From NCBI GenBank assembly GCA_021774575.1, contig JAJFIX010000046.1, positions 1 through 64,000 of the forward strand: 64,000 nt of DNA. Reading direction: 5' to 3'. The notes beneath the pieces were generated by a model. That model saw nothing but the letters and a program-made list of their open reading frames with translations, did not search any database and was not told where the DNA came from. Below are positions 1-9,183 of this stretch, piece after piece. This DNA is from Alphaproteobacteria bacterium (lineage in GTDB: Bacteria; Pseudomonadota; Alphaproteobacteria; UBA6615). A program made the translations under genes and the position numbers. Positions within the stretch are counted from its first letter, which is position 1. Each line of letters begins with the position of its first letter.

Positions 1-1
1 C

Positions 2-133
2 ACAGACCTCTCCGTGTTCTCACAGGTCGAGCTCAATAGGTTTGCACGTGAATTGAATGAGAGACCACGAAAAACCTTGCAATATGAAACTCCGGCAGAG
101 AGATTTAACACCTGTGTTGCAGCGATCAATTGA
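2..133 (+). mobile_element. C-terminal end of an IS30-family transposase (cut by the window edge)
   Basis: Frame 2 is open from the first bases to a TGA at 131-133 and gives 43 residues. They read like the end of IS30-type DDE transposases: a [20 protein letters not shown]-like stretch followed by [11 protein letters not shown]. This tail (LNERPRKTL, then P-A-E) is a well known signature of the family. The catalytic DDE core would lie upstream of the window, so I cannot tell whether the element is intact. I did not identify a terminal inverted repeat downstream. Confidence 0.85.
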
Positions 134-192
134 ATTCGCAGTTAGTTAGCGGACATACGAACGGGCCGTTTTCCATGAAAAAGTCGGAATGA

Positions 193-278
193 TGTGACCC
201 CAAGGTCACAGTTGGCGGATGGAGTGGGACCGTCTCCACTTGAGGTGCAAGTCCTTGCAAACTGCGGGTTTTCGCCCG
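193..278. other. Run of four short hairpins beside the IS30 end
   Basis: Four small inverted repeats follow one another within 86 bases. They are TGTGACC/GGTCACA (193-210, loop CCAA), AGTGG/CCACT (223-240), TGCAAG/CTTGCA (246-259) and CGGG/CCCG (265-278). The stems are exact apart from possible G-U extension of the second. There is no T-run after any of them, so they are not typical intrinsic terminators. They could be IS-end or intergenic structured DNA, or a small structured RNA; I recognise no family. Confidence 0.4.
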
Positions 279-317
279 GAGAGCCTTGCTCGTGTGTAGC
301 ACAAAAGTGTAACAGTT

Positions 318-863
318 TTAATCCGTGGCTTGAGCAGCTTTCTCGACTGGCGCCGATGTCAATCCAACCAGACCGCCCTCGTGCTCCCCGAGATCATCCG
401 AAGACTCTTTCAAGAAGTCGCGAAATCTCTCACTAAATATGTGGCCGCGTATATCCCACCATTTTCTAAATCCCGGCAAGTTGTAATAAGACGAGATAGC
501 GTTCTCCCACCCAGCCCGGTTTTCCTGATCCATGAATCCGTTTTCCCACTGATAGTGGATATTTTCGAACTGCCGGAAGATCGTCGTGAAAAGAAAACCG
601 GCGCGCTGTTGCTCAGCCATATCCAACGCGTCAAAATTTGCCAGTCCGGCAAAAAAAATTCTGGCAAGGTCCTTATCGGCAGCAATTGCTGTCGTTGAGC
701 TAACAACCTCGGAGATGACCGATTGGTAGGTTGCGCCCTTGACGCTCCTGGTATTCCGCCGCATCTGCTCGCCAACAAAAACCAACGAGGCGATAATGCC
801 GAGTGCCGCAATGATTTCGGCAATTGCGCTGAACGTAGCCATCGTCATGGTCGGTTTCTCCAT
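318..863 (-). CDS. Hypothetical protein with one N-terminal membrane segment
   Basis: 181 residues. An N-terminal hydrophobic segment (about residues 8-30, IAEIIAALGIIASLVFVG) is followed by a soluble part rich in aromatic and charged residues, with WENGFMD and a W-W pair near residue 138. I recognise no catalytic motif. The shape, a single TM anchor with a helical body, matches a frequent uncharacterised protein type in marine Proteobacteria, but that is an impression, not a family assignment. The first Met gives a short lead into the TM segment; Met at codons 6 and 8 are alternative starts. It lies alone between the IS30 tail and the agl cluster, transcribed towards the IS. Confidence 0.6.
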   Translation of the reverse strand: MEKPTMTMATFSAIAEIIAALGIIASLVFVGEQMRRNTRSVKGATYQSVISEVVSSTTAIAADKDLARIFFAGLANFDALDMAEQQRAGFLFTTIFRQFENIHYQWENGFMDQENRAGWENAISSYYNLPGFRKWWDIRGHIFSERFRDFLKESSDDLGEHEGGLVGLTSAPVEKAAQATD

Positions 864-1233
864 GGATTATTTGTGCAGAGGTGGATCGTCGTTCGAGCGG
901 CGAACGGAACACCCAACAGCTTTGTGATCAGCGAAAGGTTCATGGTTTGCTCCTCCGGCACAAGTGTTCACGGGCAGGAGCCTAAGTACGACCTACGACA
1001 ATATCAAGTTTTGCCGAGCGGTATGTGACCTGCCCCCACGGTTAGTATCACTTCCTAGTTTAGACTGAGGTGCCCCTAGATTTGTAGACGCTTTGCTCGG
1101 TAATTCTGCGTGAAGTCCAGGTAGCTTAGGTGCATGTCCAAGAACCCGGCAGTAGGTCAATCTGTAGATAATGCCGATGGCGGTACAAATGTCAGTAGAC
1201 GAGAAGCGACACGTCAATAAGGGACTGGCAAGA
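864..1233. other. Intergenic stretch, no gene seen
   Basis: About 370 bases lie between the upstream side of the hypothetical gene and the 3' end of the alpha-glucosidase gene, both on the minus strand. Only shadow reading frames were found. It should hold the promoter of the hypothetical gene and the end of the agl transcript, but I see no convincing hairpin-plus-T-run terminator. In rhizobial agl operons the ATPase gene aglK follows aglA; no trace of it is visible here. Confidence 0.5.
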
Positions 1234-2901
1234 CTAGCCAATTTGACCAAAGAAGCACTGCCATGGCGGTAGAACCAGTGTTTCATCATCAATCATTGCA
1301 GAAAACCCGTGGCCAACAAGTGGTTGGATTTGCGATCCAGGCATGGTCTCCCAGGTGACTTGCTCATTTGAAAGGTTGAACACGCATAAGGTTTTCCCGT
1401 CGGCGTCTGAGCGGATTAAGGGTAATATAGGGCCTTCGACCGGGAGGTATTCGATTTGTCCATTGCGCAAAATGGGATGGCGTTTGCGAAATGTGAGTAA
1501 CCGCCGATAGGCGGCAAGTATCGAGTTTGGGTCGGCCATTTGTGTGTCATGTGCCAGGTCCATCTGCGCCTTCGAAATCGGCAACCAAGGTTCCGCAGTA
1601 CTGAATCCCGCATTGGCCTTTTCCGAAGACCACGGATAGGGTGTGCGGCATCCGTCGCGACCGGCGACGAGGGGCCAGAGGGCTTTGCCGAACGGATCGA
1701 CGATGTCGTCGAAAGCGATCTCGCCGTCGGGCAAGCCCAGTTCTTCTCCTTGATAAATACACATGGACCCACGCAGCGAACACAGCAGCGCTAAAGTGCA
1801 TTTGGCAATCTCAGAGGGATCTGCGCCTTTTACGGTAAACCGAGTAATGTGGCGAGAAACGTCGTGATTGGAAAATGACCAGCATGGCCAGCCGCCGCCT
1901 TCGATTTTTCCGTATCGCTCGATCACGCCGGAAATAAATGACGCCGAAAATTCCGGGCTAAGGAGGTCAAAGGTGTAGCATTGATGTAGCCGGTCACCTC
2001 GGGTAAACGCCGCCATGCGCTCAAGGGATTCCGGCGACGGACCGATTTCTCCAAGACCTACAACGCCCTTATGTTTGTTGAGCAGTTTTCTAATATCGCC
2101 CAGGTAGTCGAGCAGTTCGGGCATTACATTATCATGAACATGATCTTGATAGGCGTAAGGCAATATAGTCGTTGCCGCATCGCCTCCTTGTGGTCTTACA
2201 CCGGGGTTATCGCGCAAATCTTGATCATGAAAAAAACAATCGATAGCGTCGAACCGGAAACCGTCGACCCCACGATCAAGCCAGAATTCCAGAACATTTA
2301 GAAGAGCATCACGGACATCGCTGTTATGTAAATTTAGATCCGGCTGCTCGGCAGCGAATTTGTGCAAATAATATTGCCGACGTCGCGGGTCCCACGTCCA
2401 AGCCGGCCCACCAAAATGGCTTTGCCAATTGTTCGGCGGCGTACCATCCGGTTTTGGGTCGGCCCATACGTACCAATCTGACTTGGCGTTATCGCTGTTT
2501 TTACGACTTTCCTCAAACCAAATGTGCTGGTCCGAGCTATGGGACAGAACCTGATCAATAATTACCTTGAGGCCCAAATTATGAGCCACCTCTATGATGC
2601 GGTCGAAATCTGTAAGAGTTCCGAATATTGGGTCGACATTGGTAAAACCAGAGATGTCGTATCCAAAGTCCTTCATTGGTGATGGATAGAAGGGCGATAT
2701 CCAGATCGCATCCACCCCAAGGTCCGCAATCACGTTGAGGCGTTCGGCAATTCCGTTGAGATCCCCAACCCCGTCACCATTGGTATCTAGGAGCGACCTC
2801 GGGTAAATTTGGTAAATTACAGCGCCATGGGCCCACTCGATATCATCGTTCCAACTTTGTTGCATCGCGCGACCCTGGTTGTGGTTACCGTCTGGCATCA
2901 A
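1234..2901 (-). CDS. aglA: Alpha-glucosidase, GH13 family (AglA type)
   Basis: Cytoplasmic retaining alpha-glucosidase of the GH13 family, which splits alpha-glucosides brought in by the adjacent ABC importer. The GH13 framework is clear in 555 residues: VIYQIYPRSL near residue 28, the catalytic nucleophile Asp218 in GFRFDAID, the acid/base Glu285 in GLGEIG and the third carboxylate Asp348 in FSNHDVSR. There is no signal peptide. It is the last gene of the aglE-F-G-A order, 6 bases after the stop of the AglG permease, so translation is probably coupled. The ATG at 2901 is the first available start; Met13 (MQQSW) is an alternative. Exact substrate (maltose, sucrose, trehalose or others) cannot be read from sequence. 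Confidence 0.92.
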   Translation of the reverse strand: MMPDGNHNQGRAMQQSWNDDIEWAHGAVIYQIYPRSLLDTNGDGVGDLNGIAERLNVIADLGVDAIWISPFYPSPMKDFGYDISGFTNVDPIFGTLTDFDRIIEVAHNLGLKVIIDQVLSHSSDQHIWFEESRKNSDNAKSDWYVWADPKPDGTPPNNWQSHFGGPAWTWDPRRRQYYLHKFAAEQPDLNLHNSDVRDALLNVLEFWLDRGVDGFRFDAIDCFFHDQDLRDNPGVRPQGGDAATTILPYAYQDHVHDNVMPELLDYLGDIRKLLNKHKGVVGLGEIGPSPESLERMAAFTRGDRLHQCYTFDLLSPEFSASFISGVIERYGKIEGGGWPCWSFSNHDVSRHITRFTVKGADPSEIAKCTLALLCSLRGSMCIYQGEELGLPDGEIAFDDIVDPFGKALWPLVAGRDGCRTPYPWSSEKANAGFSTAEPWLPISKAQMDLAHDTQMADPNSILAAYRRLLTFRKRHPILRNGQIEYLPVEGPILPLIRSDADGKTLCVFNLSNEQVTWETMPGSQIQPLVGHGFSAMIDDETLVLPPWQCFFGQIG

Positions 2902-2907
2902 ATTGTG

Positions 2908-4071
2908 TCATCCGCCCTTGACGGATCCGGCGAGCAGGCCGCGGACAAAGTATCGTTGCAGGGCGAAGAATACGACCAACGGTACGATGATCGAGATGAA
3001 AGCGCTGCTGGTTAGAATTTCCCAATTTTCACCGCGTGAGCCCAATAACTCACGCAATTTCGATGTCAGAACAATTTGATCGTCGCGCTTGCCTAGAAAA
3101 ACCAGTGCGACTAACAGATCGTTCCAGACCCAAAGAAATTGGAAGATTGCAAATGAAGCAAGTGCAGGAATTGACAACGGCAAGAGCAACTTGGAAAATA
3201 TTTGGAAATGTGACGCGCCGTCGATTTTAGCCGACTCAATAAGGTCGCGGGGCAGGCTGGTCATATAATTACGCAACAAATAAATCGCCAGCGGTAAACC
3301 AAACCCGGTATGGGCGAGCCATATGCCAATATAAGATTTGGCTTCGATGCCCAGCACCGAACCGAGAGTGTTGTACATTCGTAAAAGCGGAATAAGCGTC
3401 ATTTGCAGAGGTACGACTAACAAACCAACAACAAAAACGAAGATCAGCTGGCGCCCTGGAAATTTCATCCATGAGAAGGCGTAAGCCGCGAAGGCGGCGA
3501 TGAGGATCGGTATGATAGTTGCGGGAATTGCGACAGTGAAAGTATTGACAAATGACTGGCCAATTTTTTCAGATGTCAGAACCTCCCGGTAATTGGCCAG
3601 GGAAAATGTCGGGGGAATTGTCGCAACAAAAAAGAAGCGTTGGCCTCTTTGCAAGTCGAAAGGAATGGCCGATACATATTCGTATGACCCATCTTCCCAC
3701 AGGGTAAACCGCTTGCCATCGCCGCGGACCAGCGTTTCGCCGGGCTGATAGGCCCCAAGATCGTTCTGCTGATCGCCGAATGAAAGGATCGACTTGCTGC
3801 TTCCTTCTGGAATAAAACTTCCCGCAATAACAAATTCGCCCTCGCGCTCGAATTGGGCATCACTTGGTCCTGTCCGGCCACGTTCATTGCGTTCTGTTGT
3901 GATCAACGCAGTCCACCAGCCCGATATAATCAACTGATCTTTGTCGCGCAGGGAACTGATAAAAAGCCCGGCCGTGGGGATGGTCCAGATGAGACAGAGA
4001 AAAAGCAGCAGCAAGGTTGCCGCGAGGCGGCCGGGAGACATGTTGAGGAACGGGATTTTTCCAGACATCAC
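2908..4071 (-). CDS. aglG: Alpha-glucoside ABC transporter permease AglG
   Basis: Inner-membrane permease of the CUT1 sugar ABC family, 387 residues. An N-terminal TM segment (about 18-37) is followed by an unusually large periplasmic loop of about 120 residues, then the conserved permease core starting near FSLANYREVL. The EAA loop is visible in ESAKIDGASHFQIFSKLLLP, which docks the ATPase. The large loop after TM1 is characteristic of AglG rather than of MalG-type proteins. Its start overlaps the end of aglF by four bases (ATGA), a sign of translational coupling. It would form the channel with AglF. Confidence 0.9.
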   Translation of the reverse strand: MMSGKIPFLNMSPGRLAATLLLLFLCLIWTIPTAGLFISSLRDKDQLIISGWWTALITTERNERGRTGPSDAQFEREGEFVIAGSFIPEGSSKSILSFGDQQNDLGAYQPGETLVRGDGKRFTLWEDGSYEYVSAIPFDLQRGQRFFFVATIPPTFSLANYREVLTSEKIGQSFVNTFTVAIPATIIPILIAAFAAYAFSWMKFPGRQLIFVFVVGLLVVPLQMTLIPLLRMYNTLGSVLGIEAKSYIGIWLAHTGFGLPLAIYLLRNYMTSLPRDLIESAKIDGASHFQIFSKLLLPLSIPALASFAIFQFLWVWNDLLVALVFLGKRDDQIVLTSKLRELLGSRGENWEILTSSAFISIIVPLVVFFALQRYFVRGLLAGSVKGG

Positions 4072-5078
4072 AAGTCCTCCTCGGCTTTAAATCGTTTGAT
4101 GTTCCAGATCATGATCGGTACCACGGCAACCATGATAACCAAGGCGATTGTACTGCCACGCCCAAAATCGCCGCCGCCCCGAAACATCCAATCAAACATC
4201 AGATTGGCAAGAATTTCGGTGTCCCATTGTCCGTTCGTCATGGCCAGGACAATATCAAATATTTTCAAGACAATGATCGTAATAGTGGTCCATACAACCA
4301 CAATTGTGGTCATAATTTGGGGTATCATGATGCGGAAAAAAATCTGAATTTCACTTGCCCCGTCGATCCGGGCTGCCTCCACCGTTTCTTCGGGAACGCC
4401 ACGCAGCGCGGCGCTGAAGATGACCATGGCAAATCCGGTCTGAATCCAAACCAAGATCGCCATCAAAAAGAAATTATTCCAAAATGGGATCGCCATCCAT
4501 GTTTGCGGTTCACCGCCTAAGGCAACGACAACGGCATTCAAAATGCCAATTTGAGGCGAGTCACCGGCTCTGAAATCATATACAAATTTCCAGATAACGC
4601 TGGCGCCAACAAAAGAGATTGCCATTGGTAGGAAGATGAGTGATTTGGCGATCGGGCCCCACTTAAGTCGATCTGCTAGAACCGCAACGAGAAGGCCCAA
4701 TGCGGTGCACATCGACGGAACGATGACCAGCCACATGAGATTATTTAAAATGGATTGTTGAAAATCAGGGTCGCGCAGGGCCCATAAATAATTGCTCAGC
4801 CCAATGAATTGGGACCCCGACCGATCAAAGAGGCTAAGTCTCGCAGTCTCGAAAACGGGATAGACGAGATAAATAACCAAGATAATGAGCGCTGGCGAAA
4901 CGAACAGCCAGGGCCGAATAGCTGTGCGAATGCGATCGCGGGCGATATGTGTTCCGTCGGCCCTGACGCTATCAGCCGCGAGGCGGTCGAGCAGGACGTT
5001 CGACCCGACATAATAGAATATGCTTACGCCAATGCCTGCCCCGACGACAAGTGCAGCATTCAATATTTGTTGCAACAT
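4068..5078 (-). CDS. aglF: Alpha-glucoside ABC transporter permease AglF
   Basis: Second CUT1-type permease, 336 residues. It has an extra N-terminal TM (about residues 7-28) before the MalF-like core that begins with RPWLFVSPALIILVIYLVYP. The EAA motif reads VEAARIDGASEIQIFFRIMIP. The extra helix and overall length match AglF proteins. It follows the binding-protein gene after a 106-base gap that contains a strong hairpin, and its stop overlaps the start of aglG. It partners with AglG and the periplasmic AglE; the energising ATPase is not encoded here. Confidence 0.9.
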   Translation of the reverse strand: MLQQILNAALVVGAGIGVSIFYYVGSNVLLDRLAADSVRADGTHIARDRIRTAIRPWLFVSPALIILVIYLVYPVFETARLSLFDRSGSQFIGLSNYLWALRDPDFQQSILNNLMWLVIVPSMCTALGLLVAVLADRLKWGPIAKSLIFLPMAISFVGASVIWKFVYDFRAGDSPQIGILNAVVVALGGEPQTWMAIPFWNNFFLMAILVWIQTGFAMVIFSAALRGVPEETVEAARIDGASEIQIFFRIMIPQIMTTIVVVWTTITIIVLKIFDIVLAMTNGQWDTEILANLMFDWMFRGGGDFGRGSTIALVIMVAVVPIMIWNIKRFKAEEDL

Positions 5079-5130
5079 GACCTAGCCTGTCGGTGATCAC
5101 CCGATATGGGCACTCGAATTTAAAGATGAT

Positions 5131-5160
5131 GGGCAGGTCGAGTTTTAACTCGACCTGCCC
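5131..5160 (-). promoter_or_regulatory. Intercistronic 14-bp perfect hairpin between aglE and aglF
   Basis: GGGCAGGTCGAGTT (5131-5144) is exactly complementary to 5147-5160, leaving two central T bases; in practice a 13-bp stem with a four-base loop. On the minus (transcribed) strand it lies just after the aglE stop and before aglF, with no T-run behind it. Such hairpins after a binding-protein gene are known in mal-type operons to protect or partially terminate the upstream message, so that binding protein is made in excess over permeases. That role is inferred here. Confidence 0.75.
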
Positions 5161-5184
5161 GATAGATTTCTATAACGCGACCGA

Positions 5185-6555
5185 CTACTTGATTGCGTCC
5201 CAGCTACGCTGGATGTCGCCTGCAACCGATGCGGAGCTCGCACCACTGACATAGTCGACCATACCCGTCCAGAAGCTGCCCGCGCCAATGGCACCGGGCA
5301 TTAGATCCGAGCCATCGAACCGGAACGTCGTTGCGTTGAGCAGGATTTCACCCTGCTTGCGCAGTGTGTCGTTGGCATAGGCGTCGATGTTCACGCCCTT
5401 ATGCGGTGTCAAGAAACCGCTCTGGGCCATCCACAACTCGTTGGCAAGGGCCGTCTGCAGAAATGCCAAGAACTGACGAGTTGCCTCGTTGTCTTCGGTA
5501 ATCGCCCAAACGGTGCCGGCACCAAGAACAGGATTGCCAAGATCTTCGCCTGCAAAGGACGGAAAATAGAAGAAATCTGCATCAACACCGAGTTCGGTTC
5601 CATCTGGGAAGAAGGAGGATATGAAGCTCGCTTGGCGATGCATAAAGCAATCTGCCGGAACCGAGAACATGCCCGTTGGGCTGTCACGGAAATCCGTCGA
5701 GGCGACGGCCTGGGCCCCTCCGTTTACGAAGGCATCGTTCTTGGCAAAACTACCGAAAACGTCAATAGCATTGGTGATGCGTGGATCGGTGAAGGGAATT
5801 TCGTTGGTCACCCAACCGTCATAGACTTCCGGGGCCTGTGTGCGTAGCAGAAGATCTTCGACCCAATCGGTGGCGGGCCAACCGGTTGCATCACCCGATC
5901 CTAGGCCGATGCACCAAGGGGTGCCGCCATCGGCGACGATACGTTCGCTCAGCGCAATCAACTCTTCCATTGTCTCGGGAACGTCGTAACCGGCATCTTC
6001 AAAGTTTTCAGGCACGTACCAGACCAGGCTTTTTAGATCGACTTTGAAGAAAAATCCGAAAAAATCATCGTTACCATTCGCGTCGGTAAAGGTGCCAAGG
6101 TCGACCCAAGACTGACCGGCCGCATAGTTATCGACAACCCAGCTTTCAACATCGTCACCGAGCGGTACGAGCCCACCCTTCGACGCCTGGTCGGCAGCAA
6201 GACCCGGTTGTGGGAACACTGCAATATTGGGCGGGCTACCGGCAGCGATGTCGATGACGATTTGCTGCTCGAAACTGTCAGAGCCGGCGAAGTCGACATC
6301 TGCACCGGTGGCCGCTTCGAAATAGTTCAGGACGCTGACCACCAAGTCTCTGTCGGGTCCAAGCCACGGACCGAAAATTGATACTTCCTGGCCGCTGAGG
6401 TCCATGGCCTGGAAGGGCGCCAAATCGCTCCATGTAAAGCGCGAATCTTCGCCTATCGCAAAGAGCAGGTTTTGACCGTCTTGACCCAAAGCGGGGGCGG
6501 CGAACGTAGCTGCGACGGCAACGCTGCCGAGAGCCGATATGATTTGTTTTTTCAT
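5185..6555 (-). CDS. aglE: Alpha-glucoside periplasmic substrate-binding protein AglE
   Basis: Extracellular solute-binding protein (family 1) of the alpha-glucoside importer, 456 residues. A classic signal peptide (MKKQIISALGSVAVAA...PALG) predicts export to the periplasm with cleavage near residue 24. The mature protein shows the usual two-lobe binding-protein composition, with aromatic residues such as ATGWPATDWVEDL that often line sugar sites. It is the first gene of the transporter set and lies 108 bases after the LacI-type regulator gene on the same strand. The ATG is preceded by a GGAGAA ribosome site (TTCTCC on the plus strand at about 6562-6567). Confidence 0.92.
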   Translation of the reverse strand: MKKQIISALGSVAVAATFAAPALGQDGQNLLFAIGEDSRFTWSDLAPFQAMDLSGQEVSIFGPWLGPDRDLVVSVLNYFEAATGADVDFAGSDSFEQQIVIDIAAGSPPNIAVFPQPGLAADQASKGGLVPLGDDVESWVVDNYAAGQSWVDLGTFTDANGNDDFFGFFFKVDLKSLVWYVPENFEDAGYDVPETMEELIALSERIVADGGTPWCIGLGSGDATGWPATDWVEDLLLRTQAPEVYDGWVTNEIPFTDPRITNAIDVFGSFAKNDAFVNGGAQAVASTDFRDSPTGMFSVPADCFMHRQASFISSFFPDGTELGVDADFFYFPSFAGEDLGNPVLGAGTVWAITEDNEATRQFLAFLQTALANELWMAQSGFLTPHKGVNIDAYANDTLRKQGEILLNATTFRFDGSDLMPGAIGAGSFWTGMVDYVSGASSASVAGDIQRSWDAIK

Positions 6556-6663
6556 GACGTTTTCTCCTGTTTTTGTTGGATTATTTTCGTTAGTTTTTTT
6601 GCGTCGTTATTTACTTAGGCTGGGTTTTCCTCTCCTTAATTGCTGCCTGCCTGCGCTGCGAAC

Positions 6664-7692
6664 CTAGGGGTATAGCCGCGCGTGAGATTGTCGTTCGATA
6701 AGTCGACAGGAAATTTTATCTTGTGTAGTACTGCCCTTTGCTCCGGGTGTTTCAAGCAGTTGACGGACGGCACGGCGACCCATCTCATATAGCGGCAACG
6801 CCACTGTCGTTAACTTCGGACGCAACATGGCCGACATTTCCTGATCGTCGAACCCGATCACGCTAATATCGCGCCCAATTTGTAATTTGGTTTCCTTGAT
6901 TGCCTCGTAGCAGCCCAAGGCGACGGTATCATTGATGCAGAACAAGCTCGTCGGCGGGTCATTCTCGGCCAGTAGCTCGTGGGTTAACTTATAACCCTGT
7001 TCCGCCGACCAGTCTGAATGGCGTACCAGTGTGTCGTCGTAGGCAATGCCGGCACCAGACAATGCATTGCAATATCCAAACATGCGATCGCGACCGGCAT
7101 AGATGCTCTCACCACCGGCGATAAAACCGATGCGCCGATGCCCCGACGAGATCAAAAAATCAACAGCCATGCGACCGCCGCCAATGTCGTCGGGCATGAT
7201 TGAGCGCAGGGATTTATCTGCCACGTCGCAATTCAGCAAAATCGTCGCGTTTTCATATAAAGTACTGGGCGGGTGCGCTTCACGTGCCGTGCGGGTGGCG
7301 TAGACAAACGCTTCGACTGGATAATCTAGCGCCATTTCAACGGCCGCATTGATAATATTGCGGTCGCGGGTTGTGTTGACGACAAATAGTATTTTGCCGC
7401 TTTCCCAAGCGCATTCTTGCGCCCCCATGATGAGTTTGCCGGCGTAGGGACTTGAGGCGATATCGTCGGTGACAAATGCGATGGCGTTGGTTCTTGATGT
7501 GGAAAGCGCGCGTGCGGTGTGATTTGGCCGATAACCGAGCTCATTAATGCTCGCCAACACACGCTGACGCGTTATTTCGCCAACGCTGCCGCGGCGGACG
7601 TCGTTAACGACAAACGAAACGGTGGTTGGTGATACGCCTGCATGACGGGCCACCATACTTACCGTCGGCTTTCCTGCTTTCGTTTCGACCAC
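6664..7692 (-). CDS. aglR: LacI-family transcriptional regulator of the glucoside cluster (AglR-like)
   Basis: 342 residues with an N-terminal LacI helix-turn-helix (VSMVARHAGVSPTTVSFVVND, cited in part; hinge near ALSTSRT) followed by a periplasmic-binding-type effector domain. Start is GTG at 7692 because GGAGG lies about nine bases upstream; no in-frame ATG precedes it. It is placed immediately upstream of aglE, as aglR is in rhizobia, and divergent from the beta-glucosidase gene. A perfect 12-bp palindrome in the shared upstream region is a plausible operator. Effector is inferred to be a glucoside or glucose. Confidence 0.88.
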   Translation of the reverse strand: MVETKAGKPTVSMVARHAGVSPTTVSFVVNDVRRGSVGEITRQRVLASINELGYRPNHTARALSTSRTNAIAFVTDDIASSPYAGKLIMGAQECAWESGKILFVVNTTRDRNIINAAVEMALDYPVEAFVYATRTAREAHPPSTLYENATILLNCDVADKSLRSIMPDDIGGGRMAVDFLISSGHRRIGFIAGGESIYAGRDRMFGYCNALSGAGIAYDDTLVRHSDWSAEQGYKLTHELLAENDPPTSLFCINDTVALGCYEAIKETKLQIGRDISVIGFDDQEMSAMLRPKLTTVALPLYEMGRRAVRQLLETPGAKGSTTQDKISCRLIERQSHARLYP

Positions 7693-7750
7693 TTTGCATG
7701 GCCTCCGCAGTTGATCGTACGCGTCAGTGTTTCAAATTTACGACAATTAG

Positions 7751-7762
7751 TAAACCGGTTTA
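7751..7762. promoter_or_regulatory. Candidate LacI-type operator TAAACCGGTTTA
   Basis: A perfect 12-bp palindrome with a central CG, the usual form of LacI/GalR-family operators (central CpG read by the hinge helices). It lies between the divergent regulator gene (start 7692) and beta-glucosidase gene (start 7822), where a repressor could control both. I found no second copy before aglE or the GH15 gene, so control of those genes from this site would need to act through readthrough from the regulator promoter. Confidence 0.6.
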
Positions 7763-7821
7763 TCAAAATGTTGTTTCGAGCTATTAGTTAGCTGCCATCA
7801 ACAGCGAATGGGAGATCATTT

Positions 7822-9183
7822 ATGACCTCGTCGGATCGAAACTTTCCCAATGATTTTGTCTGGGGAACGTCGAGTTCAGCGTTTCAGATCGAAGGTGCTA
7901 CCCGAGAGGACGGGCGGGGCGAAAGCGTTTGGGACAGGTTTTGCGCGCGTTCGGGCGCAATAGCCGATCACTCCAATGCCGATATCGCTTGCGACCATTA
8001 CCACCGTTACAGCGAAGATATTGATCTCATGGCTGCGCTCGGTACCCAGGCTTACCGGTTTTCGCTGGCCTGGCCGCGCATAATACCCGACGGCCATGGT
8101 GCCATTAATGCCGACGGAATCGATTTCTATGACCGATTGATTGACCGGCTTTTGGCCGCTGGAATCGAGCCCTGGATCTGCCTTCATCACTGGGATTTAC
8201 CCCAGGCCATAGAAGACCGTGGCGGATGGCGAAACCGCGATACCGCCGATTGGTTCGGTGAATATACTGCAGTTGTGGCCGGCAAATTTAGCGACCGAGT
8301 GCGCCGCTTTGCACCTATTAACGAACCAAATGTCCTCATTTGGGTCGGTTATAACGCAGGCATTCATGCGCCGGGGCAAAGACCTCGCGATGAGTGCATA
8401 GCCGCAATCCATCACATAAATCTGGCCCACGGTAAGGCAATTAAAAGCCTGCGCGACGTCGACGCAGACCTTATCTGTGGAAATATCGTAACAATGGCAC
8501 CGGTGGTGGCGCCGGGCAGCGCTGCTGACCAAATTGCGGCAGCGGAACTAACGGACTGCCTGTGGCGGCGGGTGATGGTCGATCCACTTATGCTGGGGCG
8601 GTATCCGGACCTCCTCGCCGATGAAATTGCCCCCTATATTCTCGACGATGATATGGCGCTTATTTCACAACCGCTCGATTTCTTTGGCCTTAATCATTAT
8701 AACCGCCTCTACGCGGCTCAAGACCCTTCGTGCAGTTTTGGCGTTGGCGAAACGTCGCCGCCAGAGGGTGTGGCGACAACCGATATGGGATGGCAGATCG
8801 ACGGTTTGGCGCTGCTTGAACAATTGCGCGATGTTCGCGATCGATACAATAATCCTGAAATTTATGTGACGGAGAATGGTGCCGCTTTTCCCGACGAACA
8901 GAATTCAGCAGGGCAAGTGATCGATCAGCCGCGCGTGGATTTTTTATATGAATATCTCTGCGCCGTGCACGATGCGATTGGTGAAGGGATTAAAGTTCGC
9001 GGCTATTTTGAGTGGTCACTGCTCGATAATTTTGAATGGAGCCTCGGTTATTCCAAAAGGTTCGGCTTGGTCCATGTTGATTACGCCACCCAGAAACGCA
9101 CTCCCAAAAGCTCGTTTTGGTATTTGAAGGAAGTTTTTGCTGCCAATGAGTTGTTACCGCCAACGCGCGATTACCGCCCCTAA
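7822..9183 (+). CDS. Beta-glucosidase, GH1 family
   Basis: Cytoplasmic retaining beta-glucosidase, 453 residues, the normal length of bacterial GH1 enzymes. The N-terminal signature is present (FVWGTSSSAFQIEGA), as are the acid/base Glu168 in INEP and the nucleophile Glu351 in YVTENG. The ending WSLLDNFEWSLGYSKRFGLVHV holds the glycone-site Glu-Trp. No signal peptide. It is divergent from the LacI regulator and shares an operator-like palindrome with it, which ties it to the same sugar response. Its stop codon overlaps the stop of the convergent GH15 gene by four bases. Confidence 0.93.
   Translation: MTSSDRNFPNDFVWGTSSSAFQIEGATREDGRGESVWDRFCARSGAIADHSNADIACDHYHRYSEDIDLMAALGTQAYRFSLAWPRIIPDGHGAINADGIDFYDRLIDRLLAAGIEPWICLHHWDLPQAIEDRGGWRNRDTADWFGEYTAVVAGKFSDRVRRFAPINEPNVLIWVGYNAGIHAPGQRPRDECIAAIHHINLAHGKAIKSLRDVDADLICGNIVTMAPVVAPGSAADQIAAAELTDCLWRRVMVDPLMLGRYPDLLADEIAPYILDDDMALISQPLDFFGLNHYNRLYAAQDPSCSFGVGETSPPEGVATTDMGWQIDGLALLEQLRDVRDRYNNPEIYVTENGAAFPDEQNSAGQVIDQPRVDFLYEYLCAVHDAIGEGIKVRGYFEWSLLDNFEWSLGYSKRFGLVHVDYATQKRTPKSSFWYLKEVFAANELLPPTRDYRP

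Noticed and set aside
193-278. Integron attC site or group II intron end
   Set aside because: No RYYYAAC/GTTRRRY core pair and no intron domain V were recognisable.
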